Shown here: one piece after another, positions 43,821-55,050 of the stretch
Numbering within the stretch: position 1 is the first letter of the stretch
Layout of the letters: the number at the start of each line of letters is the position of its first letter
Source: Comamonadaceae bacterium
GTDB taxonomy: Bacteria > Pseudomonadota > Gammaproteobacteria > Burkholderiales > Burkholderiaceae_C
Length of the DNA: 64,000 bases
Assembly (NCBI GenBank): GCA_947478725.1
Contig: CANJWZ010000001.1
Coordinates: 124,001-188,000, forward strand
Direction of reading: 5' to 3'
The notes under the pieces: generated by a model
Seen by the model: the letters and a program-made list of their open reading frames with translations, nothing else
The model's database searches: none
Told to the model about the DNA's origin: nothing
Made by a program: the position numbers and the translations under genes

Positions 43821-45357
43821 GTCGCCCCTGAGAAATCCCAAGAATCGAGCATCCATGAGGGTTAGCGAGGGATTTTCGGCGCAAATATTGCATGGATTTT
43901 CAGCATTAAAGCTTCAAACCTTGCAAAAGCATGGCACTGCGCGAGACCACCCACACAGCTGATTCTGACCTCTTTCGACAAGAGCTGAGCAACATGATCA
44001 ACCTGCGACACCCGCTGGTGCAGTTGAGCCAGAAGATCGACTGGCAATCCTGTGAGAGCCGCTTCGGCGGGCTGTATGCAGCTTGCGTTGGGCGTCCGGG
44101 GCACCTGATACGCCTGATGGTCGCACTGCAGTTGCTCAAACACACCTGCAATGTCTCTAATGAAGAAGTGATGGCCACCTGGATGGAGAACCCCTAGTGG
44201 CAATACTTCTGCGGCGAACAATACTTGTGCCGCGATCTGCCCATAGATTCAAGTCTCATGACAGGGTTTCGCAAGCGAATTGGTCAAACCGTTTGTAAAT
44301 TCATTCTGGGCTTGACCTTGAGTGCAGGATTGGCCACCAAGACCGTTGCCAAGTCCTCACAGGCCATAGTCAACGTCGACACCACCGTGCAGGACAAGGC
44401 GGTCACATTTCCCACGGACGCACGGTTGCTGCATAAAGCCCGCATTGCGCTGGTAAGCGTGGCCCAACGCCAAGGTATCGACCTGCGCCAAAGCTACGAG
44501 CGCATTGGCAAGGCCGCGTTTGTGCGCTGCCAGCGTTACGCGCATGCCCGCCAGATCAACCGAGCCAATGCACAGACCAGGAAGTTGCGTACCTACCTGG
44601 GCCGGATCATCCGCGACATTGAGCGCAAGAGACCTTGCGATGAACCAACGCCATCGCGCATGACCAAGCTACTGCAGGTTGCCTCTCGGATTCATACCCA
44701 GCCCAGAAGGAGGGCCGAGGGCGCCCCCCAAGCTGTACAGCGTGCATGCCCCGAAGTCGAGTGCATTGCCAAGGGCAAGGGGCACAAGCAGTACGAGTTT
44801 GGGGTCAAGGTCGGCATCGTCTCCACCAGCCGGGAGAGCTTTGTGCTGGCAGCCAAGTCACTTCCCGGCATTCCGTATGACGGACACACACTGCAAGCCT
44901 GTATCGATCAGGCCACACGTGTCACCGGCGTTGTACCCCAGGAGGCTTACGCTGACCGAGGCTACAAAGGGCATGACTGCTACACGAATACGTTCAAGGT
45001 GTGGATATCGAGAAGCAAACGGGGCGTGACCGAGGCAATTCAGCGAAAGCTCAAACGGCGTAACGCTGTCGAACCGGTGATCGGTCACCTCAAGTCCGAT
45101 GGAAGGCTGGCCCGTAACTTCCTCAAAGGCGTTGAAGGTGACGCGATGGATGCGCTGTTGTGTGGAGCCGGGCACAACATCCGCAAGTTCCTCAGAAAGC
45201 TGCGGCTTTTTTGCGCCCTTTGTGGGCTCGCGCTACGCCAGATGATTGCACTCTTGTTGCCTCCCGCCATGCTTGCACCGATCAAAGCGCCCCAAATTCA
45301 ATAGCACCCTCCACTGGGCAATCATGAAAATCGAAAATGGGGTTTCTCAGGGACGAC
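43821..45357 (+). mobile_element. IS5-family insertion sequence
   Basis: A 1537-bp element bounded by inverted repeats GTCGCCCCTGAGAAATCCC (left, from 43821) and, read inward from the right end, GTCGTCCCTGAGAAACCCC. TA flanks both ends (43819-43820 and 45358-45359), consistent with a two-base target duplication. It carries one DDE transposase gene, interrupted by a stop codon. It forms the right boundary of the accessory block. Confidence 0.85.
43931..45304 (+). pseudogene. IS5-family transposase, interrupted by an amber codon
   Basis: The frame is continuous from ATG 43931 to 45304 except for TAG at 44195-44197. Before it the product reads EEVMATWMENP; after it WQYFCGEQYLCRDLPIDSS. IS5 relatives read ENPYWQYFCGEQ here, so a single base change turned a Tyr codon into TAG. 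The DDE residues are otherwise present: Asp in VNVDTTVQDKAV, Asp in AYADRGYKG and Glu in NAVEPVIGHLKSD. The downstream part could restart at an internal ATG (44261 region) or be read by suppression, but the element is probably not self-mobile. Confidence 0.85.
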
Positions 45358-45576
45358 TATTTAATATCTGACAACAAATCAATAGCCCAGCTCGCAGGAT
45401 GGGCGCGATGCAGCTGGCATGAGAGGAAAAGGCAGCGAAGAGCCATCGATTGCCCGCTACGCGGCCTACTCGAACTATCTCAAAGTGGAAATTGATGGCC
45501 CATAGCACAGCAGATCAGAAATAAAATCAAAACCGACCCAAAGCAAAAAACTTAAATTGCTCTGCCGTCCAGACTC

Positions 45577-45753
45577 CTAGGCAATGCGCTCCAGAATCAG
45601 CACCGCAAAAAAACCAAGCCCGGAGATCAATGTCCATTTGAGAATGATCAAGCCATAGCGTTTGAAGCGCGCTTGTCCAGTGCCTGCGTAAAACATGAAG
45701 GACACCACAGCGCTCAGCAGCAGCAGCAAAATAAGCCAGCGAAAAAGTAACAT
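45577..45753 (-). CDS. Small two-helix membrane protein downstream of lpxC
   Basis: A 58-residue protein from ATG 45753 to TAG 45579-45577, reading MLLFRWLILLLLLSAVVSF, a short loop with FYAGTGQARFKRYG, then a second helix LIILKWTLISGLGFFAVLIL. It follows lpxC by 18 bases on the same strand and ends with ERIA. Two hydrophobic helices and a basic loop make chance unlikely. No function is known to me. Confidence 0.7.
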   Translation of the reverse strand: MLLFRWLILLLLLSAVVSFMFYAGTGQARFKRYGLIILKWTLISGLGFFAVLILERIA

Positions 45754-45771
45754 GTATGGATCCGGAAAAAT

Positions 45772-46695
45772 CTACCAGGCAGGTGCCAGCGTGGCAAAGC
45801 CTTTGGGCGCACGTTTTTCATCTTCAAACGTGACGATCTCATACGCCTCCTTCTGCGCCAGCAGTTCTCGCAGCAGTTTGTTGTTCAAGGCATGACCCGA
45901 GCGAAACGCGCTGTAGGACGCTAACAGCGGCTTGCCCAATAAATGCAGGTCGCCCATCGCATCGAGAATTTTGTGCTTCACAAATTCATCGCTGTAGCGC
46001 AAGCCCTCGCTGTTGAGCACCTTGTAATCGTCCATCACGATGGCGTTGTCCAGTCCACCGCCCATGGCCAGGCCATTGGCACGCATCATCTCCACATCTT
46101 TGGTAAAGCCAAAGGTTCGCGCTCTGGCAATGTCGCGCGTGTACGAACCTGAGCTCATGTCAAACTCCACCCGCTGGCCTGTTGAATCGACCGCTGGATG
46201 GTCAAAATCAATTTCAAAACTGAGTTTATAGCCTTCATAGGGGGACAGACGCGCCCACTTGGTGGTGGGGCCTTCGCCTTCACGCACTTCAACCGTTCTC
46301 AGGATTCGCACAAAGCGCTTGGGCGCATTTTGCAATTCAATACCGGCAGATTGCAGCAAGAACACAAAGGAGGAGGCAGACCCATCCAGAATGGGCACCT
46401 CTTCAGCAGTGATGTCGATATACAGATTGTCCAAGCCCAAGCCAGCACAGGCGGACATCAAATGCTCCACCGTGAACACCTTGGCGTTGCCGTTGGATAT
46501 GGTCGATGCGAGGCGAGTGTCTGTCACCGCCAATGCCGAAATGGCGATGTCCACAGGCTGCGGCAAATCAACCCGGCGAAAAACAATGCCCGTATCAGGC
46601 GCAGCGGGCCGCAAGGTCAACTCAACCCGCTGGCCGCTGTGCAGGCCAACGCCAACGGCTTTGGTGAGAGATTTCAGAGTTCTTTGAGCGAGCAT
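45772..46695 (-). CDS. lpxC: UDP-3-O-acyl-N-acetylglucosamine deacetylase LpxC
   Basis: Zinc amidase for the first committed step of lipid A synthesis, in the cytoplasm. The 307 residues are normal length. Zinc ligands and catalytic residues appear in [21 protein letters not shown] (first His) and [15 protein letters not shown] (His and Asp), with the late catalytic His in [11 protein letters not shown]. It follows ftsZ by 128 bases holding a dispersed repeat, as in many proteobacteria where lpxC ends the division cluster. Confidence 0.97.
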   Translation of the reverse strand: MLAQRTLKSLTKAVGVGLHSGQRVELTLRPAAPDTGIVFRRVDLPQPVDIAISALAVTDTRLASTISNGNAKVFTVEHLMSACAGLGLDNLYIDITAEEVPILDGSASSFVFLLQSAGIELQNAPKRFVRILRTVEVREGEGPTTKWARLSPYEGYKLSFEIDFDHPAVDSTGQRVEFDMSSGSYTRDIARARTFGFTKDVEMMRANGLAMGGGLDNAIVMDDYKVLNSEGLRYSDEFVKHKILDAMGDLHLLGKPLLASYSAFRSGHALNNKLLRELLAQKEAYEIVTFEDEKRAPKGFATLAPAW

Positions 46696-46721
46696 GCCGG
46701 CATTTTAATTGACCGATCGCC

Positions 46722-46821
46722 CATTCAAGCAGGGGCCACGGATCTGGCTTTGCCAGTCCGTAGGCGCAGCGGCCCCCTCGGGGGGCAGGGAGCCACACGC
46801 AGTGGGCGACCGTGGGGGCAA
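46722..46821. repeat. GC-rich dispersed repeat, copy between ftsZ and lpxC
   Basis: This copy aligns with 20889-20988 over about 100 bases. It ends three bases from the ftsZ stop (TAA at 46826-46824) and has the self-complementary parts CTGGCTTTGCCAG and GCCCCCTCGGGGGGC. As RNA it would form hairpins between ftsZ and lpxC. Confidence 0.85.
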
Positions 46822-46823
46822 TA

Positions 46824-48062
46824 TTAATCAGCCTGTTTGCGCAGGAAAGCTGGGATATCAAAATCATCCATGCCACCCGATGCCAGCGCGTCCACTTTGG
46901 CAGCCGCCTGCGTACGGTTGGTACGCCAAACGCTTGGCACGGTCATTGTGCCGTAGTCAGGTTGTGCTGAACCCATCGACGGCTGGCTTGCCCCGACCGT
47001 GTTGTTCATGCCAGCAACGGTATTCAAAGTAGGCGCATTGAAAGGCACGTTATCAGTACCCGTGCGCAACACATGCAGCGGCGGTGCGTGGCGGCGCACA
47101 CCCTGGCGGCCGAGGCCGGTAGCGACCACGGTCACGCGAATATCGTCACCGAGTTTGTCGTCGTACGCCGCACCGTAAATCACATGCGCGTCTGCCGAAG
47201 CGTAGGCCCGGATGGTGTTCATGGCCAACTTGGATTCGCTCAGTTTGAGCGAGCCCTTGGCGGCTGTGACCAACACCAGTACGCCCTTGGCGCCGGACAG
47301 ATCGATGCCTTCAAGCAATGGACAAGCGACGGCCTGCTCGGCTGCAATGCGCGCGCGGTCGGGGCCATTGGCCACTGCCGTGCCCATCATGGCTTTGCCG
47401 GGTTCGCCCATCACGGTGCGCACGTCTTCAAAGTCGACGTTGACGTTGCCGTACTCGTTGATGATTTCGGCAATACCGCCTACCGCGTTTTTGAGCACGT
47501 CGTTGGCGTGGGCGAAAGCCTGGTCCTGGGTCACCTCCTCGCCCAATACTTCCAGCAGCTTTTCGTTCAGCACCACAATCAGTGAGTCGACATTGGCCTC
47601 CAGCTCGGCCAGACCCAGGTCAGCATTGGTCATGCGGCGGCCGCCTTCAAACTCAAAGGGCTTGGTCACCACGCCAACCGTCAAAATACCCATCTCCTTG
47701 GCTACACGGGCAATCACCGGGGCAGCGCCTGTGCCGGTACCCCCACCCATACCGGCGGTGATGAACAGCATATGCGCACCTTCAATGGCACTGCGAATGT
47801 CGTCCACCGCGAGTTCAGCTGCATCGCGGCCCTTGTCAGGCTTGCTGCCCGCACCCAGACCGCTACCGCCGAGCTGGATGGTCTTGTGCGCATTGCCACG
47901 GCTAAGCGCCTGAGCGTCGGTGTTGGCGCAGATGAACTCCACACCCTGCACGCCGCATTCAATCATGTGAGCGACAGCGTTTCCGCCCCCGCCACCGACA
48001 CCAATCACCTTGATTTGTGTGCCCTGGTTGAACTCTTCGATCTCAATCATTTCGATGCTCAT
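46824..48062 (-). CDS. ftsZ: Cell division protein FtsZ
   Basis: Tubulin-like GTPase that forms the Z ring. The 412 residues show the GTP-binding loop ITAGMGGGTGTGAAPVIARV, the N-terminal KVIGVGGGGGNAV, the synergy (T7) loop NVDFEDVRTVMGEPGKAMMG, a variable linker, and the C-terminal peptide DDFDIPAFLRKQAD that binds FtsA and ZipA. AACAGGAGG precedes ATG 48062. The 169-base gap after ftsA may hold its own promoter. Confidence 0.98.
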   Translation of the reverse strand: MSIEMIEIEEFNQGTQIKVIGVGGGGGNAVAHMIECGVQGVEFICANTDAQALSRGNAHKTIQLGGSGLGAGSKPDKGRDAAELAVDDIRSAIEGAHMLFITAGMGGGTGTGAAPVIARVAKEMGILTVGVVTKPFEFEGGRRMTNADLGLAELEANVDSLIVVLNEKLLEVLGEEVTQDQAFAHANDVLKNAVGGIAEIINEYGNVNVDFEDVRTVMGEPGKAMMGTAVANGPDRARIAAEQAVACPLLEGIDLSGAKGVLVLVTAAKGSLKLSESKLAMNTIRAYASADAHVIYGAAYDDKLGDDIRVTVVATGLGRQGVRRHAPPLHVLRTGTDNVPFNAPTLNTVAGMNNTVGASQPSMGSAQPDYGTMTVPSVWRTNRTQAAAKVDALASGGMDDFDIPAFLRKQAD

Positions 48063-48231
48063 GGTGAGCCTCCTGTTTCATTAAATTGCAGTTGCCAAAA
48101 ATTAGATTCATTGTTGTGAGGATCAAGTTTTCATGAAGGCGGATCTGCGCCTCCTGATCGGTTGTGCGGTGGCGCAGTAGGGATAAAAGCCGGGTAGTGT
48201 TTCATTGGGTCAGTTCTAGAAAAAGTGACCA

Positions 48232-49461
48232 TCAGAAGTTCCCCACAAACCAGTCTTTGACCCGGCCGAACGCGTTGTGCACGCTGCCCGCTTTTTGCGA
48301 GACCTTGTAGCCGCGCATCCGCGCCATGCGCGCTTCTTCGAGCAAGCCCATGACCGTCGCAGCGCGCGCTTGCGCCACCATGTCGTACAGAGAGCTGGAA
48401 TAGCGCGGAATACCACGCCGCACGGGTTTCAGAAAAATGTCTTCGCCCAGCTCGACCATGCCCGGCATCACGGCACTGCCGCCAGTAATCACAATGCCGG
48501 ACGACAGCACTTCCTCGTAGCCGGATTCACGAATGACTTGCTGCACAAGAGAGTAAATTTCTTCGATGCGCGGCTCAATGACGCCTGATAGCGCCTGCTT
48601 GCTCAGCATGCGGGGCACACGGTCACCCAGGCCTGGCACTTCAACCTGCGTATCTGGGTCGGCCAGCAACTGCTTGGCGCAGCCGCTTTCAACCTTGATG
48701 TCTTCTGCATCCTTGGTGGGCGTGCGCAGCGCCATGGCAATGTCGCTGGTGATCAGGTCGCCCGCAATCGGGATAACGGCTGTGTGGCGAATCGCGCCAC
48801 CGGTAAAAATGGCCACATCGGTCGTGCCAGCGCCAATGTCCACCAGCGCCACGCCCAGTTCCTGCTCGTCCTGTGTCAAGACGGCCAGGCTTGATGCCAG
48901 CGGGTTGAGCATCAACTGATCAACTTCCAGACCGCAGCGGCGCACACACTTGATGATGTTTTCAGCAGCACTTTGCGCACCGGTGACGATGTGCACCTTG
49001 GCTTCCAGCCGAATGCCGCTCATACCAATCGGCTCGCGCACGTCCTGCCCGTCAATCACGAACTCCTGGGGTTCCACCAAAAGCAAACGCTGATCGGTCG
49101 AAATATTGATGGCCTTGGCGGTTTCAATGACGCGGGCGACGTCTGCTTGCGTGACTTCCTTGTCTTTGACTGCCACCATGCCGCTTGAATTGATGCCGCG
49201 TATGTGGCTGCCGGTGATACCTGTGTACACACGGGAGATTTTGCAATCCGCCATCAGCTCAGCTTCTTTCAAGGCCTGCTGGATGCTTTGCACGGTTGCA
49301 TCGATGTTGACCACCACACCGCGCTTGAGCCCATTGCTTGCAGCAATGCCCAGGCCCGCGAGCTTGAGCTCACCGCCAGGCATCACCTCTGCCACCACCA
49401 CCATGACCTTGCTGGTCCCAATATCCAGCCCCACCACCAAGTCTTTGTATTCTTTGGCCAT
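48232..49461 (-). CDS. ftsA: Cell division protein FtsA
   Basis: Actin-like ATPase that ties FtsZ to the membrane. The 409 residues show DLVVGLDIGTSKVMVVVAEV, VDIGAGTTDVAIFTGGAI and VITGGSAVMPGM nucleotide motifs, the SHIRGINSSGMVAV 1C-domain segment, and the amphipathic C-terminal helix FGRVKDWFVGNF for membrane binding. It follows ftsQ by four bases. Confidence 0.97.
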   Translation of the reverse strand: MAKEYKDLVVGLDIGTSKVMVVVAEVMPGGELKLAGLGIAASNGLKRGVVVNIDATVQSIQQALKEAELMADCKISRVYTGITGSHIRGINSSGMVAVKDKEVTQADVARVIETAKAINISTDQRLLLVEPQEFVIDGQDVREPIGMSGIRLEAKVHIVTGAQSAAENIIKCVRRCGLEVDQLMLNPLASSLAVLTQDEQELGVALVDIGAGTTDVAIFTGGAIRHTAVIPIAGDLITSDIAMALRTPTKDAEDIKVESGCAKQLLADPDTQVEVPGLGDRVPRMLSKQALSGVIEPRIEEIYSLVQQVIRESGYEEVLSSGIVITGGSAVMPGMVELGEDIFLKPVRRGIPRYSSSLYDMVAQARAATVMGLLEEARMARMRGYKVSQKAGSVHNAFGRVKDWFVGNF

Positions 49462-49465
49462 CGCT

Positions 49466-50275
49466 TTACCTTTTCACTTTCTTGTTGTCTTTGTCACCCG
49501 GATTGAACGTGGTGACGCCTTTGAGCTTGAGCGCATAGCCGTTGCTGTAACGCAAGTCGGCAGATTCGAGATCACGGCCATAGCGGGATGACACCTGGCT
49601 CAAAGTGGCCATGAAACGCTGCGTACGGCTTTCAATATCGCCAGCCGATCCGTGACCCATTTCAATGGTGGCGCCGTTCTCGAAACGCGCACGCCAGCTA
49701 CCTTGGCCTGTCAGCTCCAGGCGTTCGATCGTCATGTCCAGCTTGTCAAACTGCGCAGACAGCAGGCGGTACATCTGAAGCACCACCAGCGCTTGACCCA
49801 CCGGGCCATTGAGTTGCGGCAAATCGGCGGACTCAACCTCGGCCTGGTTGGCCTCAAATACCTCGCCAAAGCTGTTCACCAAGCGGGTATCGCCCTCAGG
49901 CCCCCAGTACGCAACCGCCTGATGTTCCTGCAAGACCACTTTCAAGCGGTCAGGGAACTGGCGCTGAACAACGGCTTTGCGAACCCAGGGGACGGACTCA
50001 AAAACAGCGCGGGTCTGGCTCAGATTGACTGTGAAAAAATTGCCCGCCAAATGGGGGGCCACATTGGCGCGCAGCGTGACGGCATTGTTGTGCGCCACAT
50101 CACCCTGCACGGCTATGGCACTGAAGCTAAACAGCGGCAGGTGCTGTAGCCAGAACATCGCCATGGCCAGCAGCATCAGCACAAACACCCAGCCAAACGC
50201 TGTCGATACCGCGTTCATGAACCGGATATCTGCGGGCATGGCGGTGTTCGCTGGCAGCGGCAAGGCGCGTCTCAA
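49466..50275 (-). CDS. ftsQ: Cell division protein FtsQ
   Basis: Bitopic division protein that links FtsL/FtsB with the early ring. The 269 residues have a short cytoplasmic start, one helix ([18 protein letters not shown]), a POTRA domain beginning [20 protein letters not shown], and the C-terminal beta domain. TTG 50275 overlaps the ddl stop as TTGA; the ATG of MPADIRFMN further on is less likely as start. Confidence 0.94.
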   Translation of the reverse strand: MRRALPLPANTAMPADIRFMNAVSTAFGWVFVLMLLAMAMFWLQHLPLFSFSAIAVQGDVAHNNAVTLRANVAPHLAGNFFTVNLSQTRAVFESVPWVRKAVVQRQFPDRLKVVLQEHQAVAYWGPEGDTRLVNSFGEVFEANQAEVESADLPQLNGPVGQALVVLQMYRLLSAQFDKLDMTIERLELTGQGSWRARFENGATIEMGHGSAGDIESRTQRFMATLSQVSSRYGRDLESADLRYSNGYALKLKGVTTFNPGDKDNKKVKR

Positions 50276-51273
50276 GTGATGGCTCCTTGAGTTGCTGCAG
50301 GCTTGGTGTCATAGTCCAGCGCGGCGGACTTCAGAATCTCAATGCAGAGGTCTTCATAAGAGATACCCGCAGCACGCGCCGACATGGGCACCAGCGAATG
50401 CCCGGTCATGCCGGGTGACGTGTTGACCTCCAGCAGAAAGGGTTTGCGGGTTCGCTTGTCGATCATCACATCAGCACGCGCCCAGCCCCGGCAATTGAGC
50501 GTGCGATAGGTCTGCAGCACCATTTCCTGAATCGCTTTTTCTTCCCCTTCCGGCAGGCCACAGGGCACCAGGTACTGGGTGGTGTCTGTGAAGTATTTGT
50601 TCTGGTAATCGTAGTTGCCGTCAACAGCTTCGATACGGATAAGGGGCAAGGCATAAGCCTGACTGCCAGTGCCCAGTACCGGGCAAGTCACTTCATCGCC
50701 ATCAATGAACTGCTCGCACAAAATATCGGCATCCAGTTGCGCCGCCTGTTCAACGGCCGCCGCCATATGAGATGCCTGCATGACCTTGGTCAGTCCAAGC
50801 GACGAGCCTTCGCGTGATGGCTTGACGATCAGCGGCAGACCCAATTGAACAAGTGCTTTTTGGACATCCTGCGCCGTATAGGCACCGCGCCGAAGCAAGA
50901 CATGTTGCGGCATGGGCACACCAACAGCTACCAGCACCCGCTTCGTCATGACCTTGTCAATGGCCATACTGGAGGCCATCACGCCAGAGCCGGTGTAGGG
51001 GATGCCCATCAGTTCAAGTGCGCCCTGCACCGTGCCGTCTTCGCCAAAGCGTCCGTGCAGCGCAATAAAGCAGCGGTCAAAGCGGTCCGTTTTCAGTTCA
51101 CACATGGGGCGCTGCGCAGGGTCAAACGCATGGGCATCAACACCGCGTGACAACAACGCCGTCAGTACGCCCTGACCCGACATGAGCGAAATGTCACGCT
51201 CTGCTGACTGCCCGCCCATCAGAACCGCTACTTTGCCGAAATCAGCGTTATTTTGGGTGTTATTTCGGCTCAT
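50272..51273 (-). CDS. ddl: D-alanine--D-alanine ligase
   Basis: ATP-grasp ligase that makes D-Ala-D-Ala for UDP-MurNAc-pentapeptide. The 333 residues show [66 protein letters not shown] and [22 protein letters not shown] overlaps the murC stop. The position between murC and ftsQ is that of the DdlB type. Confidence 0.97.
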   Translation of the reverse strand: MSRNNTQNNADFGKVAVLMGGQSAERDISLMSGQGVLTALLSRGVDAHAFDPAQRPMCELKTDRFDRCFIALHGRFGEDGTVQGALELMGIPYTGSGVMASSMAIDKVMTKRVLVAVGVPMPQHVLLRRGAYTAQDVQKALVQLGLPLIVKPSREGSSLGLTKVMQASHMAAAVEQAAQLDADILCEQFIDGDEVTCPVLGTGSQAYALPLIRIEAVDGNYDYQNKYFTDTTQYLVPCGLPEGEEKAIQEMVLQTYRTLNCRGWARADVMIDKRTRKPFLLEVNTSPGMTGHSLVPMSARAAGISYEDLCIEILKSAALDYDTKPAATQGAIT

Positions 51274-52703
51274 AAAGCTCTGCTTTCCTGTGCTGAAAGC
51301 TCATTTTTTTGTAGCCTATCCAAAACTTTTTGCGGCACACTGCCAATGGAGCCTGCGCCCATGCAAAGCACCACATCGCCACCCTGCGCGTTGTCGATGA
51401 TGACCTGCGGCATGGCTTCAATGGCGTCAACGAACAACGGTTCTACCTTGCCGGCCAAACGCAGGGCGCGGCTGAGCGAACGGCCGTCTGCAGCCACGAT
51501 GGGGGCTTCTCCAGCGGCATACACCTCAGACAGCAACACCACATCAGCCAGACCCATGACCTTGACGAAGTCTTCAAAACAGTCGCGTGTGCGGGTGTAG
51601 CGATGCGGCTGAAAGGCCAGTACCAGTCGCCTGCCTGGGAAGGCACCACGGGCTGCCGCTAGAGTTGCGGCCATTTCAACAGGGTGATGGCCATAGTCCT
51701 CAATGACCGTGAACATGCCGTCATTGTTGGCGGGCATATCGCCATAGCTTTGAAAACGCCGACCGACGCCTTTGAATTCAGCCAGCGCTTTTTGCACGGC
51801 TGAATCAGGCACGTTCAGTTCAACGGCCACGGCAATCGCCGATAAAGCGTTGAGGACGTTGTGCTCGCCCGGCAAATTGAGGATCACTTCCAGATCGGGC
51901 AAGGTGATACCGTTGCGTCGCTGGGCGGTGAAGTGCATTTGCGCACCAACAGGTCTGACGTTGACGGCCCGCACCTGGGCATCTGCATTAAAGCCATAAC
52001 TGGTGATGGGGCAAGTCACCAAGGGCACGATGCTTTGAACCGCGGCGTCATCGGTGCACAAAATGGCGGTGCCGTAAAAAGGCATGCGGTGCAGAAAATC
52101 AACAAACGCTTTTTTCAGGTTGCCAAAGTCATGGCCATAAGTTTCCATGTGGTCAGCGTCGATATTCGTCACAACGGCCATCACGGGCAGCAGGTTTAAA
52201 AACGATGCGTCTGACTCGTCGGCTTCCACCACGATGTAGTCGCCTGAACCGAGTTTGGCATTGGCGCCTGCGCTATTGAGCCTGCCGCCGATCACATAGG
52301 TCGGGTCCAGCCCGCCCTCGGCCAATATGCTGGCAACCAGACTCGTCGTGGTGGTTTTTCCATGCGTCCCAGCAATTGCAATGCCCTGCTTGAGTCGCAT
52401 CAACTCGGCCAGCATCAAGGCGCGTGGCACCACAGGAATACGCTTGTCACGGGCAGCCAGCACTTCAGGGTTGTCAGCCTGCACGGCCGTTGATGTGACC
52501 ACCGCGTCTACGCTTTCCAGATTTTTTGCCGCGTGGCCGACAAAGGTTTTGATGCCCAAGCCGGACAAACGCTGTAAGGTAGAACTGTCCGACAGGTCTG
52601 AACCTGAAATCACATAACCCAGGTTATGCAGTACCTCGGCAATTCCCGACATACCGGAGCCGCCCAGACCAATGAAGTGAATGTTCTTGATGGCGTGTCT
52701 CAT
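51270..52703 (-). CDS. murC: UDP-N-acetylmuramate--L-alanine ligase MurC
   Basis: First amino-acid-adding Mur ligase. The start at 52703 ([20 protein letters not shown]) overlaps the murG stop as ATGA and gives 477 residues. P-loop [38 protein letters not shown] and [14 protein letters not shown] are present. It is paralogous to Mpl in this window but lacks the repeat insertion. Confidence 0.97.
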   Translation of the reverse strand: MRHAIKNIHFIGLGGSGMSGIAEVLHNLGYVISGSDLSDSSTLQRLSGLGIKTFVGHAAKNLESVDAVVTSTAVQADNPEVLAARDKRIPVVPRALMLAELMRLKQGIAIAGTHGKTTTTSLVASILAEGGLDPTYVIGGRLNSAGANAKLGSGDYIVVEADESDASFLNLLPVMAVVTNIDADHMETYGHDFGNLKKAFVDFLHRMPFYGTAILCTDDAAVQSIVPLVTCPITSYGFNADAQVRAVNVRPVGAQMHFTAQRRNGITLPDLEVILNLPGEHNVLNALSAIAVAVELNVPDSAVQKALAEFKGVGRRFQSYGDMPANNDGMFTVIEDYGHHPVEMAATLAAARGAFPGRRLVLAFQPHRYTRTRDCFEDFVKVMGLADVVLLSEVYAAGEAPIVAADGRSLSRALRLAGKVEPLFVDAIEAMPQVIIDNAQGGDVVLCMGAGSIGSVPQKVLDRLQKNELSAQESRAL

Positions 52704-53779
52704 GTTGCCAGTTCCTCGCAGGCGGCCACCATCCGTTTCGTAGCGTCTGTTTTTTGCATTTTTTTGGCTTTCAACCCAATACCCAAAAGCGTGACACGCT
52801 CTGTTTTTTGCAGCAACTCTGCAAGTGTGGAAGGGGTCAAATCGCGTTGGGCCATCTGCCATCCCGCGCCAGAGGCCACCAAAAACCTGGCGTTGCTGGT
52901 TTGGTGGTCATCTACAGCTGACGGGAAAGGCACGAAAAGCGCGGCTGCACCAACAGCAGCAATTTCGGTGACTGTGCTGGCCCCGGCGCGGCAGACAATC
53001 AGGTCTGCGTCAGCAAATGCACTTGCTGTGTCGTCGATGAAAGGGGTGAGCGTTGCTTCAACCCCGGCGGCCTGGTAGTTGGCACGCAACTCGTCAATTT
53101 GCTTTGCGCCGCTTTGATGAACAACCACAGGACGCGACTCTGGCGCCATGAGTGCCAGCGCCTGCGGTACCACAGCATTCAATGCCTTTGCCCCCAAACT
53201 GCCTCCGACCACCACCATGCGCAGTGGTCCGGTACGCCCGGCAAAACGCGCTTCAGGATCCGCCTGACTTGTGAAGGCCGGCCGCAAGGGATTGCCAATC
53301 CATTCGGCATTCTTGAGCACATCCGGAAACGCGGTGAAAACCCGATCAGCCAGCTGGGCCAAGACCTTGTTGACCATGCCCGCGACTGAATTCTGTTCAT
53401 GCAGCACAAGCGGCTTACCCAACAAAACCGCCATCATGCCCGCTGGAAAGGCAATGTAACCACCCAAGCCAATCACCACGTTCGGCTTGACTCGGCGTAT
53501 CACCTGAATGCTTTGCCAGAAGGCACGGAGCAAACGCAACGGCAGAAAAGCCAGAGTCACAAGACCCTTGCCACGCACACCTGAAAAGTCAATCGTTTCG
53601 AACGCGAATCCGCGTGGCGGCACAAGCTGGCTTTCCATACTTGGATTGTTCAGGGTACCTTTTCCGCCCAGCCAATGCACGCGCCAGCCCTTGTCACGCA
53701 AGGCTTCGGCAACTGCCAGACCGGGAAAGATATGTCCCCCTGTACCGCCAGCCATCACGAGAGCGCAAGGCTGCGTCAT
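52700..53779 (-). CDS. murG: UDP-GlcNAc:lipid I N-acetylglucosaminyltransferase MurG
   Basis: Peripheral inner-membrane GT28 enzyme that makes lipid II. The 359 residues show [64 protein letters not shown] and [25 protein letters not shown]. The ATG overlaps the ftsW stop. Confidence 0.97.
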   Translation of the reverse strand: MTQPCALVMAGGTGGHIFPGLAVAEALRDKGWRVHWLGGKGTLNNPSMESQLVPPRGFAFETIDFSGVRGKGLVTLAFLPLRLLRAFWQSIQVIRRVKPNVVIGLGGYIAFPAGMMAVLLGKPLVLHEQNSVAGMVNKVLAQLADRVFTAFPDVLKNAEWIGNPLRPAFTSQADPEARFAGRTGPLRMVVVGGSLGAKALNAVVPQALALMAPESRPVVVHQSGAKQIDELRANYQAAGVEATLTPFIDDTASAFADADLIVCRAGASTVTEIAAVGAAALFVPFPSAVDDHQTSNARFLVASGAGWQMAQRDLTPSTLAELLQKTERVTLLGIGLKAKKMQKTDATKRMVAACEELAT

Positions 53780-55050
53780 GGGCGACCTCCCCGCATGAGC
53801 AATCGATTTTCGTAGTCAATCCGCAGCACGACAGCGAGCGAAATCAAATTCATCAGGATCGCTGAACCGCCATAGCTCATCAGGGGCAATGTCAGGCCCT
53901 TGGTAGGCAGCGCGCCCAGATTCACGCCGATATTGATAAAGGTTTGAAAACCAAGCCAGATCGCAATGCCCTGTGCCGTCAGGCCAGCAAACAGCCGATC
54001 GAGCGCAATAGACTGGCGGCCAATATGCATGATGCGTCTGACCATCCACATGAACAGGCCAATCACGACCAGCACACCGACCAAACCAAACTCTTCGCCA
54101 ATGACGGCCATCAAAAAGTCTGTGTGGGCCTCAGGTAACCAGTGCAACTTTTCTACACTTCCACCCAGGCCCACTCCAAAAATCTCGCCGCGTCCAAACG
54201 CGATCAAGGAGTGCGTGAGTTGGTAACCCTTTCCTATTGCATTGGTGTCGCTCCAGGGATCCAGGTAAGCAAAAATGCGCGCACGGCGGTAGTCGTTGAA
54301 TGCGATCATCAAACAGAACGCACCAGCCAAGATCGTCGCAATCAGAAAAAACATACGGGCGTTCACGCCGCCAAGAAAAAGGATACCCATGGCGATCACG
54401 GCGATCACCATGAACGCACCCATGTCAGGCTCGGCTAGCAACAAGACCCCGACCACCCCAACGGCCACGCCCATGGGCAACACCGCGCGCCAAAACTTTT
54501 CTTTGACGTCCATCTTGCGAACCATGTAATCTGCCGCGTAAAGAAGAACAGCGAATTTGGCAAGTTCGGATGGCTGGAAATTCATGAAGCCGAGTGGTAA
54601 CCAGCGCCGCGCGCCGTACACCACCTTGCCCACGCCCGGCACCAGTACCAGCATCAGCAAAATCAGCGAGCTTACAAACAGCCAGGGTGCCAGTTTTTCC
54701 CAGGTGGCCACCGGCACCTGAAATGCCAGCAAGGCCACCACGAAAGCCACCGCTAGCGAAAACAGATGACGGAACAAATAATGCGTATGCGCGTAACGGG
54801 AAAACTTGGGGTTGTCAGGTATCGCCACGGATGCCGAGTACACCATCACTAGCCCAAACATCAAGAGCGCCACTGTGACCCACACCAGAGCCTGGTCAAA
54901 GCCTGCCAGGCTGACAGGTGCCGAGCCCGACCCCTGCAGGCTTTGTCTGTTCAACCGCACGGGCAGAGCGTCAGGTGCCGTCTTGTCCGAGCTGCCCCAT
55001 TGGGGAAGCCAGCGCAAAAGACGCGAACTCATCGTGGCGCTTGTCCTCAC
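53776..55050 (-). CDS. ftsW: Septal peptidoglycan glycosyltransferase FtsW
   Basis: SEDS polymerase of the divisome and partner of FtsI. The 424 residues have a cytoplasmic start of about 50 residues and about ten helices. Motifs include [36 protein letters not shown], the catalytic-loop Asp in [11 protein letters not shown], and [23 protein letters not shown]. The first codon is GTG 55050, overlapping the murD stop as GTGA; ATG 55032 is an alternative. Confidence 0.96.
   Translation of the reverse strand: MRTSATMSSRLLRWLPQWGSSDKTAPDALPVRLNRQSLQGSGSAPVSLAGFDQALVWVTVALLMFGLVMVYSASVAIPDNPKFSRYAHTHYLFRHLFSLAVAFVVALLAFQVPVATWEKLAPWLFVSSLILLMLVLVPGVGKVVYGARRWLPLGFMNFQPSELAKFAVLLYAADYMVRKMDVKEKFWRAVLPMGVAVGVVGVLLLAEPDMGAFMVIAVIAMGILFLGGVNARMFFLIATILAGAFCLMIAFNDYRRARIFAYLDPWSDTNAIGKGYQLTHSLIAFGRGEIFGVGLGGSVEKLHWLPEAHTDFLMAVIGEEFGLVGVLVVIGLFMWMVRRIMHIGRQSIALDRLFAGLTAQGIAIWLGFQTFINIGVNLGALPTKGLTLPLMSYGGSAILMNLISLAVVLRIDYENRLLMRGGRP

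Noticed and set aside
45360..45576. Possible remnant gene right of the IS
   Set aside because: Short frames such as one containing IARYAAYSNYLKVEIDGP look protein-like but match nothing I recognise and are too short to support a pseudogene call.
46622..46876. Minus-strand frame across the ftsZ-lpxC repeat
   Set aside because: It is translated repeat DNA (APRGGRCAYGLAKPDP type), a frequent false gene call in this bacterial family.
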